Source of the DNA: Kosakonia quasisacchari
GTDB taxonomy: Bacteria; Pseudomonadota; Gammaproteobacteria; Enterobacterales; Enterobacteriaceae
Reading direction: 5' to 3'
Assembly (NCBI RefSeq): GCF_004331415.1
Contig: NZ_SJOP01000019.1
Span: 1 to 64,000, forward strand
DNA: 64,000 bases
Shown here: in pieces, positions 9,557-18,496 of the stretch
Layout of the letters: every line of letters starts with the position of its first letter
Position numbering within the stretch: the stretch's first letter is position 1
The notes under the pieces: generated by a model
What the model saw: the letters and a program-made list of their open reading frames with translations, nothing else
Told to the model about the DNA's origin: nothing
Database searches by the model: none
Translations under genes and position numbers: made by a program

Positions 9557-9731
9557 AAAATTCTCGATGAATGTTTATTCATAAGTTGTCAGTTAACGTA
9601 AACCACTTTGGTCGCCGAAGGCAAGGGCTTTTTTTTATCATTAAATCATTTCATATTCGTTCTATGAATTGTCAGTTATCACTGGCTGGCGTAGCCTTAA
9701 ACAGGTGGAAGCGAGAGTGCAGGGGAAAGGC

Positions 9732-10559
9732 ATGAAAAAGGTCGCGATTATCGGATTAGGATGGCTGGGAATGCCGCTGGCGCTGTCATTAACGGCGCGA
9801 GGCTGGCAAGTTACCGGCAGTAAAACCAGCCAGGATGGCGTCGAGGCGGCGCGTATGTGCGGCATCGAAAGCTATGTGCTCAACCTTGAACCAGAATTAG
9901 TCTGCGAATCGGACGATCTTGATGCGCTGATGCAGGTCGATGCGTTAGTCATCACCCTCCCGGCGCGTCGCAGTGGCCCCGGCGAAGAGTTCTATCTGCA
10001 AGCGATGCAGGAGATTGTCGACAGCGCGCTGGCTTATCGTATACCGCGCATTATTTTTACCAGTTCCACCTCGGTTTATGGCGATGCGCCCGGCATCATC
10101 AAAGAAAACACGCCGCGCCAGCCCGTTACCGCAAGCGGACGGGTGCTGAAAGAGCTGGAAGACTGGCTGCATAATTTGCCCGGCACATCGGTGGATATTT
10201 TGCGTCTGGCAGGGCTGGTGGGGCCGGCGCGCCATCCGGGGCGTTTCCTGGCGGGAAAAACGGCACCTAACGGCCAGCACGGCGTTAACTTGGTGCATCT
10301 CGAGGATGTGGTCGCAGCGATTACGTTGCTGCTGCAGGCGCCGAAAGGCGGGCATATCTACAATCTCTGCGCGCCGGGACATCCGTCACGCGAAAGTTTC
10401 TACCCGGCAATGGCGCGACAGCTTGGCCTGGTGCCGCCCAATTTCACTGCATCCTGCAGCGATGATGAGAAGGGAAAAATCATAGACGGCAGCCGTATTT
10501 GCCATGAACTGGGTTTTGAATATCTCTATCCGGATCCGATGCAGATGCCGCTGGCGTGA
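9732..10559 (+). CDS. yeeZ: NAD-dependent epimerase/dehydratase family protein YeeZ
   Basis: A 275-aa SDR-like protein with an N-terminal dinucleotide-binding loop GLGWLG (8-13) and the short TSSTSVYGD segment typical of extended SDRs. The ATG at 9732 was chosen because it begins directly at the Rossmann strand and matches the E. coli YeeZ length; an in-frame upstream ATG adds an unlikely extension. The substrate is unknown. In E. coli it also lies beside hisL, but the yefM-yoeB toxin-antitoxin pair found between them there is absent here. Confidence 0.88.
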   Translation: MKKVAIIGLGWLGMPLALSLTARGWQVTGSKTSQDGVEAARMCGIESYVLNLEPELVCESDDLDALMQVDALVITLPARRSGPGEEFYLQAMQEIVDSALAYRIPRIIFTSSTSVYGDAPGIIKENTPRQPVTASGRVLKELEDWLHNLPGTSVDILRLAGLVGPARHPGRFLAGKTAPNGQHGVNLVHLEDVVAAITLLLQAPKGGHIYNLCAPGHPSRESFYPAMARQLGLVPPNFTASCSDDEKGKIIDGSRICHELGFEYLYPDPMQMPLA

Positions 10560-10716
10560 TTTTTTAGCAATTAGTGCTATTAAAATGTTTAATAATTCAG
10601 CAATAGCCTAAAATTCATGCACTTAGTTGTATAAAAAGTGCAGGATAGGTCTTACCGTATTGTCATACTGCTTCAAGATGGTGCAAAATACGCCGCTGCA
10701 AAAAAATGAAGAGACT

Positions 10717-10747
10717 AACCGACGTTAACCCGTCGGTTATTTTTTTT
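10717..10747 (+). terminator. Intrinsic terminator after yeeZ
   Basis: A perfect 8-bp stem (10717-10724 with 10731-10738) is followed by an A and eight Ts. It is about 158 nt beyond the yeeZ stop, which is rather far for a simple 3' end and leaves room for a small RNA. Confidence 0.9.
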
Positions 10748-10774
10748 GCAAGCACAAACGTCATTCAATAAAAG
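10746..10774 (+). promoter_or_regulatory. Candidate sigma-70 promoter for yoeI-plaP
   Basis: A TTGCAA -35 box at 10746-10751 and a TAAAAG -10 box at 10769-10774 are separated by 17 nt, just past the yeeZ-side terminator and about 70 nt before yoeI. Each box matches consensus at four of six positions, so this is only a candidate. Confidence 0.3.
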
Positions 10775-10845
10775 AGGCCGGGCTTCGTACCGGATAGATA
10801 CACATTTAAAAACCGACAGTCGTTGTCGCTGAGGAAATAACACAA

Positions 10846-10908
10846 ATGGGGCAATTTTTTGCTTTTGCGCCGGCACTCGCCGTTCAGGAGAATAGCCATG
10901 ACGCATAA
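10846..10908 (+). CDS. yoeI: YoeI-type micropeptide overlapping plaP
   Basis: A 20-codon ORF reading MGQFFAFAPALAVQENSHDA. It has the same length and the same MGQFFA start and EN-H ending pattern as the YoeI peptide that I recall upstream of yeeF/plaP in E. coli. It overlaps the first 11 nt of plaP in another frame, so plaP translation is probably coupled to its translation. A plausible ribosome site (GAGGAAAT) lies a little upstream. Whether the peptide has its own role or acts as a regulatory upstream ORF is not known. Confidence 0.8.
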   Translation: MGQFFAFAPALAVQENSHDA

Positions 10909-12259
10909 CGTTACTCCAAAAACCTCTCGCGTGGAATTACGTAAGACGCTTACGTTGATTCCGGTTGTAATGATGGGCCTGGCCTATATGCAGCCAATGA
11001 CGCTGTTCGATACGTTTGGTATCGTCTCTGGCCTGACCGATGGCCACGTGGCAACCGCGTATGCCTTTGCGTTGGTCGCTATCCTCTTTACTGCGCTGAG
11101 CTACGGCAAGCTGGTACGCCGCTTCCCGTCTGCTGGTTCTGCGTATACCTACGCCCAGAAATCCATCTCCCCGGCCGTCGGTTTTATGGTGGGCTGGTCA
11201 TCGCTGCTGGACTATTTGTTCATGCCGATGATCAACATTCTGCTGGCGAAAATTTACTTTGAAGCGCTGGTGCCTTCGGTGCCGTCGTGGATTTTCGTGG
11301 TGGCGCTGGTGGCTTTTATGACGGCCTCCAACCTGCGCAGCATCAAAACCGTGGCGAACTTCAACACCTTGATCGTTATCCTGCAAATGGGGATTGTCGC
11401 CGTTATCGTTGGGTTGATCATCTACGGCGTTTCCCACGGGGAAGGCGCTGGTACGCTGGTCAGTTCCCGCCCGTTCTGGTCTGAAGGTGCTCATGTCGTG
11501 CCGATGATCACTGGCGCAACTATCCTGTGCTTCTCGTTTCTGGGCTTTGATGGCATTTCTTCCCTTTCTGAAGAAACCAAAGATGCGGAGCGTGTGATTC
11601 CGCGCGCCATCTTCCTGACCGCGCTGATCGGCGGCATGGTATTTATCGGGGCATCTTACTTCCTGCAACTTTACTTCCCGGACATCTCCCGCTTTAAAGA
11701 GCCAGATGCTTCTCAGCCGGAAATCATGCTGTATGTTGCAGGTAAAACCTTCCAGTGGGGCGTGCTGATTTTCTCCAGCGTGACTGTGCTGGCGTCCGGT
11801 ATGGCCGCACATGCAGGCGTTTCCCGTCTGATGTATGTGATGGGTCGCGATGGCGTATTCCCGACCCGTTTCTTCGGTTATATCCATCCGAAATGGCGTA
11901 CTCCGGCGTGGAACGTGCTGCTGGTTGGTGCAATTGCGCTGCTGGCGATCCGTTTTGATCTGGTAACGGCCACGGCGCTGATTAACTTTGGTGCGCTCGT
12001 TGCGTTTACCTTCGTTAACTTGTCGGTGATATCCCAGTTCTGGATCCGCGAAAAACGCAACAAGACGCTGAAAGAGCACTTCAACTATCTGGTGTTGCCG
12101 GTATGCGGTGCGCTGACGGTTGGCGCGCTGTGGATCAACCTTGAGCAAAGCTCGATGATCCTGGGGCTTATCTGGGGCGCTATTGGCCTGGTTTACCTGG
12201 CGTGTGTGACGCGCAGCTTCCGCAATCCAGTCCCGCAGTACGAAGATATCGCGCAGTAA
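10898..12259 (+). CDS. plaP: Putrescine importer PlaP (APC family)
   Basis: A 453-aa inner-membrane amino acid/polyamine permease with about 12 hydrophobic segments. In E. coli PlaP is a low-affinity proton-driven putrescine importer linked to surface motility. The start at 10898 has CAGGAG eight bases upstream and yields the E. coli length. It overlaps yoeI, is followed by a strong terminator, and lies next to tsuAB as in E. coli. The divergent LysR gene yeeY, which lies upstream in E. coli, is missing. Confidence 0.9.
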   Translation: MTHNVTPKTSRVELRKTLTLIPVVMMGLAYMQPMTLFDTFGIVSGLTDGHVATAYAFALVAILFTALSYGKLVRRFPSAGSAYTYAQKSISPAVGFMVGWSSLLDYLFMPMINILLAKIYFEALVPSVPSWIFVVALVAFMTASNLRSIKTVANFNTLIVILQMGIVAVIVGLIIYGVSHGEGAGTLVSSRPFWSEGAHVVPMITGATILCFSFLGFDGISSLSEETKDAERVIPRAIFLTALIGGMVFIGASYFLQLYFPDISRFKEPDASQPEIMLYVAGKTFQWGVLIFSSVTVLASGMAAHAGVSRLMYVMGRDGVFPTRFFGYIHPKWRTPAWNVLLVGAIALLAIRFDLVTATALINFGALVAFTFVNLSVISQFWIREKRNKTLKEHFNYLVLPVCGALTVGALWINLEQSSMILGLIWGAIGLVYLACVTRSFRNPVPQYEDIAQ

Positions 12260-12278
12260 ATTTTCTTCTGCACATCTA

Positions 12279-12309
12279 AAAAGCCGGAGCGTTGTCTCCG
12301 GCTTTTTTG
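12279..12309 (+). terminator. Terminator after plaP
   Basis: An 11-bp stem (12279-12289 with 12296-12306) with a 6-nt loop runs into Ts, 20 bp past the plaP stop. Confidence 0.93.
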
Positions 12310-12426
12310 TATCGGTTACTTCCCTATTAATAACCTGGCAAACTAAGTTAGATAATTTCGTTATTGGTTCCCGCCATGCTGCACGTGGAAAATTCACGAT
12401 CTGGTTTTTCTGACGTAGCTACCGTT

Positions 12427-13479
12427 ATGTTTTCAATGATGTTAAGTGGATTGATTTGCGGCGCACTGCTGGGGTTTGTGATGCAGCGCGGGCGCTTCTG
12501 CCTGACCGGTGGGTTTCGCGATATGTACATCGCGAAAAATAACCGTATGTTTTATGCCCTGTTGATTGCCATCGCCATTCAAAGCGTTGGTGTTTTTGCA
12601 TTAATCCAGAGCGGAGTGCTGCAATACAATGCCGGTGCGTTCCCGTGGCTTGGCACTGTTGTTGGCGGTTACATTTTCGGGCTGGGGATTGTCTATGCTG
12701 GCGGTTGCGCCACAGGTACCTGGTACCGTGCGGGTGAAGGGCTGATAGGGAGCTGGATTGCGCTGTTTACCTATATGGTGATGAGCGCGGTAATGCGCTC
12801 TCCGCATGCCGACGGCATTAATGGGCTGCTAAAAACCTACAGCACGGAACATAACTCGATTGCCGAAACCTTCGGTGTTTCCGTCTGGCCTTTTATCGCA
12901 CTGCTGCTTGTCGTCACGCTGTGGGCGGTCACCAGAGAGCTGCGTAAGCCGAAGCTGAAGATTGCTTCATTACCGCCGCGTCGTACCGGGCTTGCGCACC
13001 TGCTGTTTGAAAAGCGCTGGCATCCCTTTGTCACTGCGGTACTGATTGGTCTTATCGCGCTGCTCGCCTGGCCACTTAGTGAAGCCAGCGGTCGTATGTT
13101 TGGCTTAGGCATTACCTCGCCGACCGCCAACATCTTACAGTTCCTGGTCACAGGGCAGAGTAAGTTCCTCAACTGGGGCGTCTTCCTGGTACTGGGCATT
13201 TTTCTGGGTTCGTTTATTGCCGCGAAAGCCAGCCGCGAGTTTCGCGTACGCGCGGCGGATGCGCAAACCACGTTGCGCAGCGGGTTTGGTGGCCTGCTGA
13301 TGGGCGTGGGAGCCAGTATGGCTGGCGGCTGTTCGATTGGTAATGGTCTGGTGATGACCGCGATGATGACCTGGCAGGGCTGGGTCGGGCTGGCGTTTAT
13401 GATCCTTGGCGTATGGACGGCGTCATGGTTTTTGTATGTCCGTCCGCAGCGCAAAGCGAAACTGGCGGCGGCGGCTTAA
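12427..13479 (+). CDS. tsuA: Thiosulfate transporter TsuA (YeeE)
   Basis: A 350-aa YeeE/YedE-family inner-membrane protein that imports thiosulfate as a sulfur source in E. coli. The conserved cysteine motifs are visible: FCLTGG (C25), GGCATG and GGCSIGN, which form the substrate relay. The ATG at 12427 gives the family length; the longer in-frame ORF from 12364 adds a non-hydrophobic leader. tsuB follows after 15 bp. Confidence 0.9.
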   Translation: MFSMMLSGLICGALLGFVMQRGRFCLTGGFRDMYIAKNNRMFYALLIAIAIQSVGVFALIQSGVLQYNAGAFPWLGTVVGGYIFGLGIVYAGGCATGTWYRAGEGLIGSWIALFTYMVMSAVMRSPHADGINGLLKTYSTEHNSIAETFGVSVWPFIALLLVVTLWAVTRELRKPKLKIASLPPRRTGLAHLLFEKRWHPFVTAVLIGLIALLAWPLSEASGRMFGLGITSPTANILQFLVTGQSKFLNWGVFLVLGIFLGSFIAAKASREFRVRAADAQTTLRSGFGGLLMGVGASMAGGCSIGNGLVMTAMMTWQGWVGLAFMILGVWTASWFLYVRPQRKAKLAAAA

Positions 13480-13494
13480 CTTACAGGAGCTGTT

Positions 13495-13722
13495 ATGGCT
13501 GTAAAAAAACTGGACGTGGTAACGCAGGTTTGCCCGTTTCCTCTGATAGAAGCAAAAGCGGCGCTGGCGGAGATGGCCCGTGGCGATGAACTGATTATTG
13601 CGTTCGACTGCACCCAGGCGACCGAAGCTATCCCACAATGGGCGGCGGAAGAGGGCCACACCATTACGGATTACCAACAGGTTGGCGATGCCGCCTGGCG
13701 TATTACCGTGCAGAAGGCGTAA
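13495..13722 (+). CDS. tsuB: TusA-family sulfur carrier TsuB (YeeD)
   Basis: A 75-aa TusA-fold protein with the CPFP motif (C13) that carries or processes sulfur on a cysteine. In E. coli it is required with TsuA for growth on thiosulfate. CAGGAG lies just upstream of its ATG, and it is co-transcribed with tsuA. Confidence 0.93.
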   Translation: MAVKKLDVVTQVCPFPLIEAKAALAEMARGDELIIAFDCTQATEAIPQWAAEEGHTITDYQQVGDAAWRITVQKA

Positions 13723-13728
13723 GCCGAT

Positions 13729-13750
13729 GCCCTCCCGTTACCGGGAGGGC
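13729..13750. terminator. Hairpin between convergent tsuB and sbcB
   Basis: A perfect 9-bp GC-rich stem (13729-13737 with 13742-13750) with a TTAC loop sits between convergent genes. There is no good T run, so termination strength is uncertain. Confidence 0.6.
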
Positions 13751-13754
13751 ACTC

Positions 13755-15179
13755 TCAGACAATCTCTTCGGCGTACTGCCACAGCGCTTTTAACAGCGAC
13801 TGCTTTTCACTGTCACCTTCATATTGCTGGAACAGCGCCTGCAGCGCTTCGGCGTAGTGTTGCAAAAACTCCGGGGTTAAGACGTTGCGGCGATGGGTAA
13901 GCCAGCGCTGCTGTTCATGCTCATCCAGCGTGCCGGGGAAGTTACGCGCCCGGTAGTTAAACAGCAATTTTTCAATACGCGCATCGGCAAAGGTGATGTC
14001 CAGTGCGGGCAGGTTACGCGGCTCGGTTTCCAGCAAAATCTTCATCGCAGCGCGGTCAGCATCGCTGAAAAAGCCGTTGTAGATTTGTGCATCTACGTTA
14101 TCTGAAGGAACAAACGGTTCCGCCTCGGCGAAAATCGCCAACACTTTCTCGCGCACCTGCGGGTTATCGCGCAGGATTTGCAAATTATCCAGACACTGCT
14201 GAAGGTTAATGCCCAGCCGCTCTGCGTCTTGCGGGCGCAGCGTGTTAGCCTGCGCCAGGATCGGGCACTTATTCAGATGCACCAGCTTGACCGGAACCGC
14301 CGCTCTTTCACCCAGTTCCGCTTTCGGCGTATACAGCCGTTCGCGCAGCGCATCGGTGTCCAGTTCCAGCAGCGGCGACATGTCACCGGCCAGATCCACC
14401 ATAATCACCGCGTTGCGGTTTTCCGGATGCCAGGCCAGAGGCGCCACCCAACTGGTGTTGCCGCGCCAGGCACCAAACATCCCGGAGACATGCACCAGCG
14501 GTTTCATTTGTGGCACATCAATCAGCGTCGCCAGCTTCTGCTTATGGCGATGGCTGAACAGATAGTCGAACAGCTTCGGCTGTTTCGCTTTTACCAGTTG
14601 CGCCATGGCGATAGTGGCGTAAACATCTGCCATTGCATCGTGGGCGTTCGTATGTTCGATACCGTTGGCTTTAGTCAGATGTTCAAGACGAAAACTGGGC
14701 AGACCATCCTCGTTTTCCGGCCAGTTAATCCCGTCCGGGCGCAGGGCGTAGCAGGCGCGCATGACGTCCAGCAGATCCCAGCGTGAATTGTGGTTTTGCC
14801 AGCTCCAGGCATAAGGATCGTAGAAGTTGCGGTAGAAAATATTGCGCGTCACTTCGTCATCAAAACGCACATTGTTGTAACCGAGCACACAGGTGTTCGG
14901 CACGGTGAACAAATCGTGAATACGTTTAGCGAAAGCCGCTTCGTTCTCGCCTTTAGCGCGCGCTATTTGCGGCGTAATGCCGGTTATTAGCACCGCTTCC
15001 GGCTGCGGCAGATAGTCGTCCGCCGGTTTGCAATAGAAGACTTCCGGTTCGCCAATAATGTTGAAATTCGCGTCGGTGCGAATCGCGGCGAACTGCGCAG
15101 GGCGATCCAGCGCCGGGCTGGTACCGAAAGTTTCATAATCGTGAAAGAGAAAAGTGGGCGTTGCGGCGGAATCAGACAC
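13755..15179 (-). CDS. sbcB: Exodeoxyribonuclease I
   Basis: A 474-aa processive 3'-5' single-strand DNA exonuclease of the DEDDh family. The first acidic pair is D14/E16 in FHDYET, followed by the exonuclease core with HDAMADVYA and the C-terminal SH3-like and helical domains. It works in recombination, mismatch repair and RecBCD/RecF pathway choice. Translation appears to begin at a GTG, because no ATG is in frame between the preceding stop region and the conserved HDYET; an AGGATGAG ribosome site lies upstream. Confidence 0.95.
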   Translation of the reverse strand: MSDSAATPTFLFHDYETFGTSPALDRPAQFAAIRTDANFNIIGEPEVFYCKPADDYLPQPEAVLITGITPQIARAKGENEAAFAKRIHDLFTVPNTCVLGYNNVRFDDEVTRNIFYRNFYDPYAWSWQNHNSRWDLLDVMRACYALRPDGINWPENEDGLPSFRLEHLTKANGIEHTNAHDAMADVYATIAMAQLVKAKQPKLFDYLFSHRHKQKLATLIDVPQMKPLVHVSGMFGAWRGNTSWVAPLAWHPENRNAVIMVDLAGDMSPLLELDTDALRERLYTPKAELGERAAVPVKLVHLNKCPILAQANTLRPQDAERLGINLQQCLDNLQILRDNPQVREKVLAIFAEAEPFVPSDNVDAQIYNGFFSDADRAAMKILLETEPRNLPALDITFADARIEKLLFNYRARNFPGTLDEHEQQRWLTHRRNVLTPEFLQHYAEALQALFQQYEGDSEKQSLLKALWQYAEEIV

Positions 15180-15389
15180 CAGATGCTCATCCTGTCAGTA
15201 AATATGCCCACTATGGTAAACCATCCCGGCGCGTGTGCCGAAGGAAAACCGGTCATTCTTCCGCAGACCTTCGCAAAAACAGGTGCTTAAAATCGATCTG
15301 TGTCACACTTTTTTGCAATTTAACCAGGTAACGACACACGAAGTTCCGTAAAAAGAACGACGATTTCAGATGCTACTGAGGATATTTCA

Positions 15390-16550
15390 TTGAAACGCCG
15401 TTTGTTTGCTGCTTCTTTGCTGGCGGTATGCGTTAACCACGCTTACGCCGACGACTTACCTTTTGCCCCTCAGCCCCCGGCAATTCAGGCTGGCTCCTGG
15501 GTATTGATGGACTACACCACCGGGCAAATCTTAACAGCGGGCAATGAACATCAGCAACGTAACCCGGCGAGCCTGACCAAACTGATGACCGGCTACGTGG
15601 TTGACCGCGCTATCGATAGCCACCGCATCAGCGCTGATGATGTCGTCACCGTCGGAAAAGACGCTTGGGCAAAAGGAAACCCGGTGTTCGATGGTTCTTC
15701 ACTAATGTTTCTTAAACCGGGCGATCGCCTGACGGTGCGCGACTTGAGCCGTGGTTTGATTGTTGATTCCGGTAACGATGCCTGCGTGGCGCTGGCGGAT
15801 CACGTGGCGGGCGGGCAACCGCAATTTGTCACTATGATGAATGATTACGTCCAGAAGCTGAATCTGCGCGATACCCATTTTGAAACCGTACACGGGCTGG
15901 ATGCACCAGGCCAGCACAGCTCTGCGTATGATCTGGCGGTACTCTCCCGCGCCATCATTCATGGCGAGCCGGATTTCTATCATATGTACAGTGAAAAAAG
16001 CCTGACGTGGAACGGCATTACCCAGCAAAACCGCAACGGTTTGTTATGGGATAAGACGCTGAACGTTGATGGGCTGAAAACCGGTCACACGTCTGGCGCG
16101 GGCTTTAACCTGATCGCCTCAAGCGTGGACGGAGAGCGGCGTTTGATTGCGGTGGTCATGGGCGCAGACAGCCCGAAAGGGCGTGAAGACCAGGCGCGTA
16201 AGCTGCTGCACTGGGGCCAGCAGAATTTTAACACCGTGGAAATTCTGCGTAACGGTAAAAAAGTGGGCAGTGAACGGGTGTGGTACGGCGATAAAGAACA
16301 GGTTGATGTCGGCACCGATCAGGATTACTGGCTGGTGCTGCCCAAAGCGGAACTGCAAAACGTGAAAGCTAAATATGTGCTGGACAATAAAGAGCTGGAT
16401 GCCCCGCTTGCCGCGCATCAGCGCGTGGGTGAAATCCAGCTTTTTGACCGCGATAAAGTGATAGCCCATTGGCCATTGGTTACGCTGGATAGCGTTGGCA
16501 AAGGCGGTTGGTTCTCGCGTTTGAGCGATTACCTCCATCATAAAAGCTGA
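15390..16550 (+). CDS. dacD: D-alanyl-D-alanine carboxypeptidase DacD (PBP6b)
   Basis: A 386-aa periplasmic class C penicillin-binding protein that trims pentapeptide side chains of peptidoglycan. Residues 1-20 form a signal peptide ending AYA. The active-site motifs are S61-x-x-K64 (SLTK), SGN (127-129) and K230-T-G. A C-terminal amphipathic helix (WFSRLSDYLHHK) serves as the membrane anchor in this family. The start is a TTG with GAGGAT about eight bases upstream, as in E. coli dacD. Confidence 0.95.
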   Translation: MKRRLFAASLLAVCVNHAYADDLPFAPQPPAIQAGSWVLMDYTTGQILTAGNEHQQRNPASLTKLMTGYVVDRAIDSHRISADDVVTVGKDAWAKGNPVFDGSSLMFLKPGDRLTVRDLSRGLIVDSGNDACVALADHVAGGQPQFVTMMNDYVQKLNLRDTHFETVHGLDAPGQHSSAYDLAVLSRAIIHGEPDFYHMYSEKSLTWNGITQQNRNGLLWDKTLNVDGLKTGHTSGAGFNLIASSVDGERRLIAVVMGADSPKGREDQARKLLHWGQQNFNTVEILRNGKKVGSERVWYGDKEQVDVGTDQDYWLVLPKAELQNVKAKYVLDNKELDAPLAAHQRVGEIQLFDRDKVIAHWPLVTLDSVGKGGWFSRLSDYLHHKS

Positions 16551-16609
16551 CACCGTCAAGCGTTGGCTGGAAGGCATGCGAGCTTGCTCTCATAATTGAG
16601 TTGTTGCAG

Positions 16610-16638
16610 ATGGCAGGCGCAGGCCTGCCAGTTATACT
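16610..16638 (+). promoter_or_regulatory. Candidate sbmC promoter
   Basis: A TATACT -10 box (16633-16638) lies 17 nt after an ATGGCA -35-like box (16610-16615). The -10 overlaps the LexA operator, which would explain SOS repression. Confidence 0.55.
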
Positions 16639-16654
16639 GTATGTTCGAACAGTA
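16635..16654 (+). promoter_or_regulatory. LexA operator of sbmC
   Basis: The sequence TACTGTATGTTCGAACAGTA contains the LexA core CTGT-N8-ACAG with symmetric TA ends. It lies 17 bp upstream of the sbmC start, matching the known damage induction of sbmC. Confidence 0.92.
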
Positions 16655-16671
16655 ACACTAAGGGAGTTAGT

Positions 16672-17145
16672 ATGAGCTACACAGTCAAGCAGTGTGAAAA
16701 ACGCCGTATTGCCGGGTTTCATCTGGTCGGGCCGTGGGACGAGAAAGTTAAACAGGGATTTGCGCAGCTGTCGATGTGGGTTGATAACAAGCAGATCCAG
16801 CCGTTGGAGTGGATTTGTGTTTATTACGACAACCCGGATGAAGTACCCGCAGAAAAATTGCGGGCGGATGTGGCGATCACCGTTGACGATGCGTTTCAGG
16901 TGCCAGCCAACAGCGAAGGGGTGATGACCACAGAGGTTCCGGGTGGCCAGTACGCGGTGGCGCAGGCACGGGTTTACAACGAAGAGTTTGCAGCCAGCTG
17001 GGATCTTTTTTTCGATGAGTTGCTCACCGATCAGGCATTACAAATTTCGGCCGGACCCTGTTTCGAAGTCTATCGCAACGACGGTCAGCGCGACGGTTAC
17101 TGGGAAATCGAGATGTATATTCCGGTAGAGCCGAAAGTGCTGTAA
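16672..17145 (+). CDS. sbmC: DNA gyrase inhibitor SbmC (GyrI)
   Basis: A 157-aa GyrI-like protein that in E. coli protects gyrase from microcin B17, quinolones and CcdB, and is SOS- and stationary-phase-induced. It consists of a single GyrI-like (SHS2 duplication) domain with the characteristic FHLVGPW segment near residue 17. AGGGAG lies just upstream of the ATG, and the LexA box shows SOS control. A terminator follows. Confidence 0.93.
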   Translation: MSYTVKQCEKRRIAGFHLVGPWDEKVKQGFAQLSMWVDNKQIQPLEWICVYYDNPDEVPAEKLRADVAITVDDAFQVPANSEGVMTTEVPGGQYAVAQARVYNEEFAASWDLFFDELLTDQALQISAGPCFEVYRNDGQRDGYWEIEMYIPVEPKVL

Positions 17146-17163
17146 GCAGTAAACGCGCGCAAA

Positions 17164-17196
17164 GGGACGTCAGGATCAAGCTGGCGTCTCTTTTTT
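17164..17196 (+). terminator. Terminator after sbmC
   Basis: A 10-bp stem with two wobble pairs (17164-17173 with 17181-17190) is followed by six Ts, 19 bp past sbmC. Confidence 0.88.
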
Positions 17197-17271
17197 GTTT
17201 AAAAAGGTGATATCTGCCACTGAAAAATCCTACAATTGCGCCTCTTTTTATTTCTAACCCGGAGAACGGGC

Positions 17272-18330
17272 GTGCGTCGCGATAAATCACTCAGCCTTTT
17301 TGAAATCCGTCTTTACCGCCATTATCGCGTCGTACACGGTGTGCGCATTGCATTGGCTTTTGTGCTGACTTTCCTGCTGATCCGCCTGCTGGATGTGCCG
17401 GAAGGTACCTGGCCATTAATCACGCTGGTGGTGCTGATGGGACCAATTTCCTTTTGGGGTAACGTTGTACCGCGCGCGTTTGAGCGCATCGGCGGAACCA
17501 TCTTCGGCGCTGCATTGGGGCTGGTGGCATTAAGGCTGGAACTGATTTCTTTGCCGGTGATGCTGGTGTGGTGTGCCGTTGCGATGTTTATATGCGGCTG
17601 GCTGGCGCTCGGTAAAAAGCCTTATCAGGCGCTGATTATCGGCGTGACGCTCTCGGTGGTGGTCGGCGCGCCGACCGGGGATATGCATACCGCATTGTGG
17701 CGCAGCGGCGATGTGATTATTGGTTCGTTGTTGGCGATGCTGTTCACCGGCATCTGGCCGCAGCGGGCTTTTTTGCACTGGCGCATTCAGATGGCGAATT
17801 ACGTCACGGCGTTTAACCGGGTCTATCAGGCGGGTTTATCACGCAACCTGGTGGAGCGGCCGCGTCTGGAAAAACACCTGCAAAAAATTCTCAATGACGT
17901 GGTAAAAATGCGCGGCTTAATCACGCCAGCCAGTAAAGAGACCCATATCCAGAAAGCGATTTTTGAAGCTATCCAGACTGTCAGCCGTAATTTGGTGTGC
18001 ATGCTGGAGTTGCAAATCAACGCCCACTGGAGCTCGCGCGCCAGCCATTTTGTCATGATCAATGCCAATACTCTGCGTGAAACGCAGCAGATGACGCAGC
18101 AGACGTTGCTGACCATTGCCCACGCGTTGTATGAAGGCAACCCGCAGCCGATTCTGGCAAACACGGAAAAGCTCAACGAGATTGTCACCGAGTTACGCCA
18201 GTTAAGCCGCGAACATCAAGGAGATGCGCTGGCCGAAACGTCTATTCATGGTTATGTCTGGTTAAGCCTGGAATTAGCGCGTCAACTGGAATTGTTATCG
18301 CATTTGATTTGCCGGGCATTGCGCAAATAA
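17272..18330 (+). CDS. yeeA: FUSC-family inner-membrane transporter YeeA
   Basis: A 352-aa protein with an N-terminal block of about six membrane segments (residues 25-170) and a cytoplasmic helical C-terminal domain. This is the FUSC/aromatic-acid-exporter-like family; the substrate is unknown. I chose the GTG at 17272 (MRRDKSLS) because it has GGAGAACGG upstream and reproduces the E. coli YeeA length; the longer in-frame ATG start at 17236 overlaps the probable promoter. Confidence 0.88.
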   Translation: MRRDKSLSLFEIRLYRHYRVVHGVRIALAFVLTFLLIRLLDVPEGTWPLITLVVLMGPISFWGNVVPRAFERIGGTIFGAALGLVALRLELISLPVMLVWCAVAMFICGWLALGKKPYQALIIGVTLSVVVGAPTGDMHTALWRSGDVIIGSLLAMLFTGIWPQRAFLHWRIQMANYVTAFNRVYQAGLSRNLVERPRLEKHLQKILNDVVKMRGLITPASKETHIQKAIFEAIQTVSRNLVCMLELQINAHWSSRASHFVMINANTLRETQQMTQQTLLTIAHALYEGNPQPILANTEKLNEIVTELRQLSREHQGDALAETSIHGYVWLSLELARQLELLSHLICRALRK

Positions 18331-18496
18331 GCGGCAGATAGCCGCCGGACACAGTCTGGTTGTTTCGATTCAGCTGGATTTGTGGTTATGATAGAGAAAA
18401 GGAAAAATTATTGTCATATGCAACCGCTTTGGGTAGGTTTGCCTCTAAGCTTGTTGCGTTAACGAATCCGAATCTCACATTATCAGGGGTGTAAAA

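Noticed and set aside
10847..10863. GG-N10-GC spacing resembling a sigma-54 promoter before plaP
   Set aside because: It coincides with the start of the YoeI coding sequence, and the -24 element is poor; the match arises from the first codons of yoeI.
11198..12397. 399-codon open frame on the minus strand
   Set aside because: It lies antisense to plaP, a well-recognised permease, and its translation is low-complexity, His/Arg/Gln-rich, as expected for a shadow of a hydrophobic gene.
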